DNA of 30,626 bases, taken from contig DAHWGZ010000004.1 of the NCBI GenBank assembly GCA_027335965.1, positions 1 to 30,626 on the forward strand. The letters are read 5' to 3'. Within the stretch, counting starts at the first letter, position 1. The number at the start of each line of letters is the position of its first letter. The DNA comes from Acidiferrobacter sp. GTDB taxonomy: Bacteria; Pseudomonadota; Gammaproteobacteria; Acidiferrobacterales; Acidiferrobacteraceae. Positions 24,607-30,626 of the stretch are shown one piece after another. Made by a program: the position numbers and the translations under genes. The notes beneath the pieces were generated by a model. The model had not been told where the DNA came from. It saw only the letters and a list, made by a program, of their open reading frames with translations, and made no database searches.

Positions 24607-24861
24607 ATGACGCGCAACATCGAGCGGGATTATCTCGCCGCCAACCTGAGGCGGGCCCGACATGCCCGGGGGCTCACGCAAGACGATATCGCCACCATGA
24701 GCGGCGTGAACCGCGCGTACGTCAGCGATCTGGAGCGGGGTCGGCGTAACATCGGAATCGACTGCATAGGGCGGATCGCGGCGGCCCTCGACGTGCCGGC
24801 CGCCTCGCTGCTGCTGCCCACCGAAAAGACGCCGGGGCCCGGGAGGGACCGGCCCGTCTAG
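24607..24861 (+). CDS. Small XRE-family regulator
   Basis: 84 residues, essentially one helix-turn-helix domain (residues 9-70: LAANLRRARHARGLTQDDIATMSGVNRAYVSDLERGRRNIGIDCIGRIAAAL). This type resembles controller (C) proteins of restriction-modification systems and other stand-alone XRE regulators, but no restriction genes are present. ATG 24607 is preferred to the longer frame from 24526, which runs back through the other regulator. GGGGA abuts the ATG too closely for a normal Shine-Dalgarno. It converges on the hdrB end. Confidence 0.83.
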   Translation: MTRNIERDYLAANLRRARHARGLTQDDIATMSGVNRAYVSDLERGRRNIGIDCIGRIAAALDVPAASLLLPTEKTPGPGRDRPV

Positions 24862-24883
24862 ACTCTTCCCGCGCGCGGCGCGA

Positions 24884-24908
24884 GGATGCCTCGAGGACCG
24901 AGGCATCC
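24884..24908. terminator. Bidirectional hairpin between the XRE gene and hdrB
   Basis: GGATGCCTCG (24884-24893) and CGAGGCATCC (24899-24908) form a perfect 10-base stem with a five-base loop, 11 bases beyond the hdrB stop and 22 beyond the XRE stop. There is no T-run, so the efficiency is uncertain, but place and strength suit a terminator for the qmo-hdr operon. Confidence 0.6.
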
Positions 24909-24919
24909 CGGGTTCAAGA

Positions 24920-25834
24920 TCAGCGCGCCACCTTGGCGGCGATCTCCTCCAGCTTGTGGGCGCGTATGATCTGGCCATTCAGGCCCGCTTCCTTGGCGCT
25001 GCCGCCGTAGGCCACGGCCATCAACTGGCTGTAGTAGGTCACGGGGATGTTGAACTTGGTCCCGTAGCGCTTGTTGATCTGCCCCTGATAGACCTCGACA
25101 TTCATCTGACACACGGGACACGGGGTCACGATCATGTCGGCGCCATGGTCATAGGCCGACTCGATGATCTTTTTGATCTGCGCCTGGCTCTTCTCGGGCT
25201 CCGAGAACGCCAGCGCCCCGCCGCAACACGTCACCTTTTGATCATATTTCTCGATTGGCTCCCCACCCATGATCTCGACGAGACGGTCGAGATACTTGGG
25301 GTTCTCGAACGACTCGCCGGCGATCCCAAAGGGGCGATTCGTCTGGCATCCCACATAGCCCGCGAACTTGATGCCCTCGAGCGACTTCACCGCCGGCTTT
25401 TTCAGCTCGTCGTAGCCCAGATCCTCGATCAGGACCTCGACCATGTGGCGCACTTCCTGCTCGCCCTTGTACTGGAGATTCATGCCGGCCTCGCGCAAGG
25501 CCTCGTTGGTCTCGGCCAGCAGACCGCTATCCTCGGCAAGCCGATCCTTGGTTTCCTTCGCCCCGAGCCAGCAGGCCGCGCAGGTGGCCACGACATCCTG
25601 GCCCTTGTTGGCCTGCTCGGAGATGGCGAGATTGCGCGCGTTCATGACGTGGCGCGGCAATTCGCCGCCCTCGGCATAACCGATGGACGCGCCGCAGCAA
25701 TTCCAGTCGGGGATCTCGTTTAGCTTGACGTCGAGTTTTTTACACATCGCCTCCACCGACACCATGTAGTTCGAGGCGGATGTCAGCCGCTCCGACGAGC
25801 AGCCTGGGTAGAACGAATACTCTTTTCTGGCCAT
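24920..25834 (-). CDS. hdrB: HdrB-like subunit with two CCG cysteine-rich domains
   Basis: 304 residues. Both CCG (DUF224) motifs are complete: Cys12, Cys46-Cys47, Cys85, Cys88, and Cys163, Cys203-Cys204, Cys239, Cys242. In methanogen HdrB each set binds a non-cubane [4Fe-4S] cluster that reduces a heterodisulfide. Here the context is the Qmo module, so the substrate is more likely a thiol/disulfide or a quinone-linked partner than CoM-CoB. It is cytosolic with no membrane segment. It follows hdrC after 11 bases with AGAGGT before the ATG, and is the last gene of the operon. Confidence 0.92.
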   Translation of the reverse strand: MARKEYSFYPGCSSERLTSASNYMVSVEAMCKKLDVKLNEIPDWNCCGASIGYAEGGELPRHVMNARNLAISEQANKGQDVVATCAACWLGAKETKDRLAEDSGLLAETNEALREAGMNLQYKGEQEVRHMVEVLIEDLGYDELKKPAVKSLEGIKFAGYVGCQTNRPFGIAGESFENPKYLDRLVEIMGGEPIEKYDQKVTCCGGALAFSEPEKSQAQIKKIIESAYDHGADMIVTPCPVCQMNVEVYQGQINKRYGTKFNIPVTYYSQLMAVAYGGSAKEAGLNGQIIRAHKLEEIAAKVAR

Positions 25835-25845
25835 ACGAACACCTC

Positions 25846-26469
25846 TTAGGCGGCAAAGCCCTTGCGCCGATCCTCGATCTCCCGAGCCTTCTTCAGCATC
25901 TTATGGATGCCATTCTTATCCTTGCAACCCTTATGGTTCACGAAGCCCAGGGGATTCAGGCGGCCGGTCTTCAGCATGCCAAGGCCGATATCCTTCATCG
26001 CCCATGCCCGCGCCACCCCGGTCTTGAATCCGTCCATGAAATAGAGCCCCACGGACAGCTGGATCTCGTTCACGCGCCCGGACTTCGTCAGGTTCTTCCA
26101 GAACATCTTGGCAAAGCGCCGGGTCGGGTTCATCTTGGGGGCGAGCCCGAGCCTGTGAGCGTAGTTCGCGAGCCCGTGCATGATATGCGTGATCGGCAGC
26201 TCGCGCGGGCAGCGCACGATGCAGTTGTAGCAGGACGTGCACATCCACATCGATTCGCTCTTTAGCACCTCATCCCGGCGTCCGGCGCGGATCATCATGA
26301 AGATTTCCTGCGGAGGGTGCTCCCAGGCGGGGCCGAGCGGGCACGAGCCGGAGCAGACCCCGCACTGCATGCACATCTTGACCCATTGGCCTTCCTCGAC
26401 GTTCGCCTCGACTTCCTTCAGGAAGTTGTTGCGATACTGCTCCGTCATTGCCGTATTGATATCGCCCAT
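25846..26469 (-). CDS. hdrC: HdrC-like ferredoxin subunit
   Basis: 207 residues with two [4Fe-4S] motifs: Cys33-x2-Cys36-x2-Cys39-x3-Cys43-Pro and Cys77-x2-Cys80-x2-Cys83-x3-Cys87-Pro. This matches HdrC and the soluble N-terminal part of QmoC. The C-terminal half (from residue 90) has no hydrophobic helices, so the heme-b membrane domain of QmoC is absent. It would pass electrons from QmoAB to HdrB. It lies nine bases after qmoB, with AGGAGG five bases before the ATG. Confidence 0.92.
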   Translation of the reverse strand: MGDINTAMTEQYRNNFLKEVEANVEEGQWVKMCMQCGVCSGSCPLGPAWEHPPQEIFMMIRAGRRDEVLKSESMWMCTSCYNCIVRCPRELPITHIMHGLANYAHRLGLAPKMNPTRRFAKMFWKNLTKSGRVNEIQLSVGLYFMDGFKTGVARAWAMKDIGLGMLKTGRLNPLGFVNHKGCKDKNGIHKMLKKAREIEDRRKGFAA

Positions 26470-26478
26470 TTGTGCCTC

Positions 26479-28716
26479 CTAGAAACCCTTGAACGGACTC
26501 ATGCCGATTTCCTGGATCTTGGCGGCGTAATCATTGATGAGCTCCGGAACCCTCCCGATATCGGCGATGGCGACCTCGAGTAAGCGGACACGGTCCGCTT
26601 CCAGGTTCAGATTCTTCAGGGTATCGTCGATCTTGCTCATTCGATAGTTCGCGAGCTCCGATCCCTTCACGAAATGGCACTGATACTCGTCACCATGTCG
26701 GCACCCCATCAGCATCACCCCATCATAACCGCTGTTTAGGGCATCCGTGATCCATATCATGTTGACCGAACCAAGGCATCGCACGGGTATGGTCCGGATG
26801 AACGCGCTCGAGGTATGTCCCGACACCCCGGCCATGTCAAGCGCGGGGTAGGCATCGTTCTCGCAGGCGAGCAGGAGGATGCGTGGTTTTTCCGAAAACT
26901 CGTCGGGAACGTCCACGGCCTTGATCTGCGAGCCCACGCTGTCGACCGAGTAGTTTTCGAACGAAATGACACGCACCGGGCACGCGCCCATGCAGGTGCC
27001 ACAACGCCGGCAGCGCCCCTCGTTGAACTGCGGGTAGCGCTGCTCATCCTCGTCGATCGCCCCGAACGGACATTCGACCGTGCAGCGCTTGCACTGCGTG
27101 CAGCCCTCGCGGCGGAAGGTCGGATAGCTCAGATCGCCCGAGCGGGGATGCGCCGCGCGGCCGAGGCCGGCGTTCTCCACCGCCTGGATCGCCTTCAGCG
27201 CGGCCCCGGTGGCATCCTCCACCGCCTGCGCGATATCCATCGGCCGGCGTACCGGCCCGGCGGTGTAGATGCCGGTCCGGCGGGTCTCGTACGGAAAACA
27301 GATGAAATGCGAGTCCGTGAAGCCATACTTGAGCTGCGGGACGTCCGGGCCCTGGCGATAGGTCAGGTTCAAGACCGACACGGACTGCTCGGCGGGCTTG
27401 GTTTCCTCGACGTTTTCGGCACCGACCGGAATGTCGATGTTGACCCCGGAATTCGGCACCTGGCCCGTGGCCAGGACGACCAGATCGACGTCCTTCATGG
27501 TCGCCGCCTTGTCGTCCAGGATGAGATCGTGGAAATGCACGACGGCCGAGCCGCTTGCATCGACATCCACTGATGCCACCTTGCCCTTGGTGAAGATCAC
27601 GCCCTTTCTTTGGGCGCTGCGGTAGAAATCCTCGCCATTGCCAGGCGTGCGCAGGTCGTTATAGATGACGGCGGTGTCGATATCGGGATTCTGTTCCTTG
27701 AAGTACATCGCCTGCTTTATGCTGGTGTTGCAGCAGTGGCCGGAGCAGTACTTGAGGTGCGTCCCGGTCGCGTCGCGCTGACCGGCGCATTGGACGAAGA
27801 CCACGCTCTTGATGTCCTTGCCATCGGAAGGCCGCCGCATCGGCTCGCCCTTGGCGGCGGCATCGCGCGCCAACGCCTCGACGCCCGCCTGGTCGACGAC
27901 GTTTTGGCTCTTGCCATAGCCAAGCTCCGGTAGCTTGGTTGCGTCATAGGGCGTAAAGCCGCTCGCCATGACGATGGCGCCCACATTCTCGGTCTGCGTC
28001 TGGCCGCTCTCGGTCGTGATGTCGACGCTGAAGCGGCCCGGGGCGCCGCTCGTGCGCGTGGTGGTGGAATTGAGGAACACCGAGATGCGGGACTCCCGCG
28101 CCACGGCGGCCGCCAAGGCCTCCACGCCGGTTGCCTGCGGATCGGCAAACGGCTCGCGGTACGGAATGCGCTTGTGGAGCTTGGCCATGAAGCCACCCAA
28201 GGCCCCGGTCTTTTCCACCAGCAGGACATCGTAGCCCGCGCGCGCCGCCTCGAGCGCCGCGGTCATGCCGGTGATGCCTCCGCCGACGACCAGCACGCGC
28301 CTATTGGTGCCGTGCTCGGGATTCGGGATCGGGGCCTGGACCTTTTTCGCCTCGGCGCACCCCATGCGCACGTAATCGGCGGCCATCTCCTGGGTCAGCT
28401 CGCGCGCCTCGTCGGTGGCGGGCTGCGACCATATGACCTGCTCGCGCAGATTCACGCGCGCCACCGCCACATTCTCGAAGCTGAAGGCCTCGGCCTTGGC
28501 GCGGCGCGAGCACGCCCCGATCACGACACGGTTTACGCCCTCGTCGATATCCTTTTGGATCATCGCCACGCCCTGGCTATTGCACAGGAACTCGTGCTCG
28601 CGCACAACGTGAGCCTTGCCCTCCTTTTGCGCGACCAGGGTGAGGGCCTTGGTATCCAGACGCTCACCCAGGCTGCAGCCCTGACATATGTAAGCGCCGA
28701 TCTTCATATCCGCCAT
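26479..28716 (-). CDS. qmoB: QmoB-like HdrA flavoprotein with ferredoxin and MvhD domains
   Basis: 745 residues. Residues 1-135 form an N-terminal Cys-containing domain (CQGC near 12), then an HdrA-type FAD domain (VLVVGGGITGMTAALEAARAG), two [4Fe-4S] motifs at about 539-583 (CTQCKRCTVECP, CRRCGTCMGACP) and a C-terminal MvhD/FrhD-like domain with Cys618, Cys647, Cys672 and Cys680, probably a [2Fe-2S] site. This domain order is that of QmoB of the quinone-interacting membrane-bound oxidoreductase. It starts three bases after qmoA with GGAGGG as ribosome-binding site. Confidence 0.92.
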   Translation of the reverse strand: MADMKIGAYICQGCSLGERLDTKALTLVAQKEGKAHVVREHEFLCNSQGVAMIQKDIDEGVNRVVIGACSRRAKAEAFSFENVAVARVNLREQVIWSQPATDEARELTQEMAADYVRMGCAEAKKVQAPIPNPEHGTNRRVLVVGGGITGMTAALEAARAGYDVLLVEKTGALGGFMAKLHKRIPYREPFADPQATGVEALAAAVARESRISVFLNSTTTRTSGAPGRFSVDITTESGQTQTENVGAIVMASGFTPYDATKLPELGYGKSQNVVDQAGVEALARDAAAKGEPMRRPSDGKDIKSVVFVQCAGQRDATGTHLKYCSGHCCNTSIKQAMYFKEQNPDIDTAVIYNDLRTPGNGEDFYRSAQRKGVIFTKGKVASVDVDASGSAVVHFHDLILDDKAATMKDVDLVVLATGQVPNSGVNIDIPVGAENVEETKPAEQSVSVLNLTYRQGPDVPQLKYGFTDSHFICFPYETRRTGIYTAGPVRRPMDIAQAVEDATGAALKAIQAVENAGLGRAAHPRSGDLSYPTFRREGCTQCKRCTVECPFGAIDEDEQRYPQFNEGRCRRCGTCMGACPVRVISFENYSVDSVGSQIKAVDVPDEFSEKPRILLLACENDAYPALDMAGVSGHTSSAFIRTIPVRCLGSVNMIWITDALNSGYDGVMLMGCRHGDEYQCHFVKGSELANYRMSKIDDTLKNLNLEADRVRLLEVAIADIGRVPELINDYAAKIQEIGMSPFKGF

Positions 28717-28719
28717 GTC

Positions 28720-30003
28720 CTAACCCTCCGCCTTCGCCACGCGGTTCACCACCTGCACGGCCCGCAAGACGCTTGCCGTGGCGCTCTGCACCGACCGGTT
28801 CACATCGAGTGCGTTGGCCGCGCATCCGGCGCCGAACAGGCCGCCATCCGTCGCGCCCATCTCGATAAAGCCGCTGGCATCGACCGCGACATCGGCGATG
28901 GTCCTCACGTCCACACTGGGCTCCATGCCGACCGCCAATACGCACAGGTCATGGCGGTTGTCATAGCGGTGGTAGCCCTCGGTGTCGACCCCGTGCAACA
29001 GCACGTCGCCCGTCGATTCGTCTTCGGTGATATTGGCCACCTTGGATTTCACGAACCGCACCGTCGAATCGGCCTGCACCTTCTGATAGAAATCCTCGAA
29101 GCGGTCGATGGCGCGGATGTCGATGTAATAAACCGTGGATTGCGCCTCGTCGCCGAAACGTTCACGCATGTAGGTCGTCTGTTTCAGGGACGCCATGCAG
29201 CAGATGCGCGAACAGTGCTTTAAGTGATTGCGGTCGCGAGACCCCGCGCACTGGATAAACGCCACGTTCTTGGCCTCTTTGCCATCGGACGGACGGACGA
29301 TGCGCCCTCCCGTGGGGCCACGCGGATCGGACAGCCGCTCGAACTCGACGCTCGTAATGACGTTATCGAAGCGATCGTAACCGTACGGCTGTATCTTGCC
29401 GGCGTCGTAGGGGCGCCAGCCCGTCGCCCACACCACGGCGCCGGCGCTCAAGGTGAGCTCTTCGGCCTTCATGTCGAGATCGACGGCCCCGTACTTGCAG
29501 GCCGCGCGGGCCTTCTCGGCGTCGGGGGTTCCCACGATCGATGGATCGATGACGTAACGCTGCGGATAGGCCATGAGCGAAGGCAGATAGGCAGCCTTCA
29601 TGCGGCTCATTCCGTAGTTGAAGGGATTGGGGATCTCGGCGGAAACCGCCTCGCCGCAGGCCCCGCAGGCCGTGCAGTGATCATTGACGTAGCGGGGATG
29701 AAGGGTGACGGAGATCTTGTAATCGCCGGCGCGCCCCTCCACCTTGGAGACTTCGGCCAGAGTCAGAACCCTGATGCGCTTTTGGGCGCGCAGGCGGCGG
29801 AGGTTGATCTCCATGCCGCAGGTCGGATGACATAATTTCGGGAAATACTTATAAAGCTGGTTGACGCGGCCCCCGAGAGAGGGCGTTCGTTCGAGCAGAA
29901 TGACGTTCTTGCCGGTTTCGGCGGCCTCGACGGCCGCGGTCATTCCGCTGATGCCGCCACCGACCACCACGATGGTCTCATGTGTTGCAACTACGTCCGC
30001 CAT
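28720..30003 (-). CDS. qmoA: QmoA-like HdrA flavoprotein
   Basis: 427 residues, close to the usual QmoA length. FAD-binding GGGISG is at residues 15-20 (ETIVVVGGGISGMTAAVEA); the HdrA-type LERTPSLGGRVNQLYKYFPKL segment and its Cys-rich CHPTCGMEIN follow, and one cluster-like CxxCxxC (HCTACGACGEAVSAEIPNPF) lies near 110. In QmoABC this subunit pairs with QmoB to exchange electrons between menaquinone/ubiquinone and APS reductase. ATG 30003 has GAGGAG eight bases upstream. First gene of the four-gene operon. aprBA, the usual neighbours, are not in the window. Confidence 0.92.
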   Translation of the reverse strand: MADVVATHETIVVVGGGISGMTAAVEAAETGKNVILLERTPSLGGRVNQLYKYFPKLCHPTCGMEINLRRLRAQKRIRVLTLAEVSKVEGRAGDYKISVTLHPRYVNDHCTACGACGEAVSAEIPNPFNYGMSRMKAAYLPSLMAYPQRYVIDPSIVGTPDAEKARAACKYGAVDLDMKAEELTLSAGAVVWATGWRPYDAGKIQPYGYDRFDNVITSVEFERLSDPRGPTGGRIVRPSDGKEAKNVAFIQCAGSRDRNHLKHCSRICCMASLKQTTYMRERFGDEAQSTVYYIDIRAIDRFEDFYQKVQADSTVRFVKSKVANITEDESTGDVLLHGVDTEGYHRYDNRHDLCVLAVGMEPSVDVRTIADVAVDASGFIEMGATDGGLFGAGCAANALDVNRSVQSATASVLRAVQVVNRVAKAEG

Positions 30004-30494
30004 TAAGCGATCTCCTCAGGGGTGGCGTTCGCTAAAGCCAGCCACGGCTCGCGCCGGGAGGGGCCGTCCACGTTATACGCTCAAGAGGCCCGCAAGAGCT
30101 AGGGCCATGGCTAGAAACTTTCTATGGCGCCATAAGATGCCGCGTAGACGAGGACCGGTTCGGCCGACCGTGCTGCGCGCGCGGGTGGGGCCCCACGCTC
30201 TCGTAAATAAACAAATATGTTCGATGGCATTGTGGAGAGAGATGCCGCGATCGTCAACCGCAATTCTCAATGACAAACGAGGAAATCCGGGATCGCGCGG
30301 GACGGACTCGAAAGCGCCCATGCCCAAGGGCGTCCGACCCCAAATGTTGGGTGTCTGGCGACGCGCGCGCACATGACAAGGGATTCATGACCGATGTCGC
30401 GTTGATGATGACCGAGCCGTCGATGGCTTTTTTGGATTGTCGGATGCTTTTGGCATACTGTAGTCGTGTCAGTGGCGCGAAAAACGAGGGAAGC
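30004..30494 (+). other. Divergent qmoA/cbbQ control region
   Basis: About 490 bases between two divergent genes with no convincing gene; the short frames on either strand lack family likeness. On the minus strand TATAAC (30077-30072) is a possible qmoA -10 without a good -35. An AT-rich island lies near 30200-30225 (CGTAAATAAACAAATATG), unusual in this GC-rich setting and a possible regulator or promoter site. Confidence 0.5.
30432..30459 (+). promoter_or_regulatory. Candidate promoter of cbbQ
   Basis: TTGGAT (30432-30437), a 16-base spacer and CATACT (30454-30459). The expected transcription start near 30466 excludes the ATG at 30444 and supports GTG 30495 as start codon. Confidence 0.4.
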
Positions 30495-30626
30495 GTGGAA
30501 CGAGGTGTCGTGAAAGCTGAAGCCCTGCTCGTGACGAAGGAGCCATACTATGAGCCGCAAGGCGACGAGATTCTTTTGTTCGAGAGCGCCTACCGCAATC
30601 AGATCCCTGTTTTGCTGAAGGGTCCC
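30495..30626 (+). CDS. cbbQ: CbbQ/NorQ-family MoxR AAA+ ATPase, 5' part only
   Basis: 44 residues are visible from GTG 30495, running off the window edge. The segment EPYYEPQGDEILLFESAY followed by PVLLKGP is the characteristic N-terminus of CbbQ/NirQ/NorQ proteins, ending just where Walker A begins. CbbQ with CbbO activates RuBisCO; NorQ activates nitric oxide reductase. The two cannot be separated here, but autotrophic sulfur oxidation favours CbbQ. GAGG lies five bases before the GTG; GTG 30510 is an alternative. Confidence 0.72.
   Translation, partial: MERGVVKAEALLVTKEPYYEPQGDEILLFESAYRNQIPVLLKGP

Noticed and set aside
23162..24610. 482-residue plus-strand frame across the permease gene
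   Set aside because: Highly charged, repetitive composition opposite a clear twelve-helix permease.
30073..30560. Minus-strand frames (99 and 97 residues) in the qmoA/cbbQ spacer
   Set aside because: They lack ribosome-binding sites and domain likeness, and one covers the start of the cbbQ-like gene.
1..30626. tRNA, rRNA, CRISPR arrays or intact insertion sequences
   Set aside because: No tRNA-like T-arm with cloverleaf, no regularly spaced repeats and no transposase were found by reading both strands.

Overview
The window is GC-rich chromosomal DNA from a gammaproteobacterium, most likely an autotrophic sulfur oxidiser; an Acidiferrobacter-like acidophile would fit, but this is inference. 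The left end carries the classic gammaproteobacterial neighbourhood: a YmdB-type phosphodiesterase (cut by the edge), fau, 6S RNA (ssrS), zapA and a ZapB-like coiled-coil gene on the minus strand, divergent from ygfB-pepP-ubiH-ubiI on the plus strand. The right end carries a qmoA-qmoB-hdrC-hdrB electron-transfer operon of the kind that serves APS reductase in sulfur metabolism. It is divergent from the first codons of a CbbQ/NorQ-type MoxR ATPase, which suggests linked carbon-fixation genes just outside.

Layout. 1-6377: cell division, 6S RNA, folate and ubiquinone genes. 6458-9845: a tightly overlapping MCE (Mla-type) lipid ABC transporter operon: STAS-MlaE permease, ATPase, MCE protein and auxiliary lipoprotein. 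9835-12277: ntrC-ntrB nitrogen two-component system, minus strand. 12453-13706: a divergent Nramp-family metal transporter with a sigma70-type promoter overlapped by a Fur-box-like sequence. 13707-16517: accessory region with two gene-poor stretches around a DUF4411 PIN toxin and XRE-ImmA/IrrE peptidase pair. 16518-19658: AlkA-like glycosylase, EcsC-like protein and DUF445 membrane protein. 19857-21227: three small genes, two of which encode glycine-zipper hydrophobic segments joined to a zinc ribbon or an XRE domain. 21403-22031: Phd/VapC-type toxin-antitoxin pair with a clear palindromic operator. 22168-24861: ogt, an APC amino-acid permease and two divergent XRE regulators. 24920-30003: the qmo-hdr operon. 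30495-end: partial cbbQ.

How the parts work together: the left block is housekeeping (Z-ring assembly, 6S control of RNA polymerase, folate salvage, ubiquinone hydroxylation). Ubiquinone and the Qmo-Hdr electron module may be functionally linked, since Qmo-type complexes pass electrons between the quinone pool and APS reductase. Here the membrane subunit QmoC is replaced by soluble HdrC and HdrB, so the route to the quinone pool is open. No aprAB, sat or dsr genes lie in the window. Several left-block genes have a -10-like hexamer only 6-7 bases before the start codon, suggesting leaderless transcripts.
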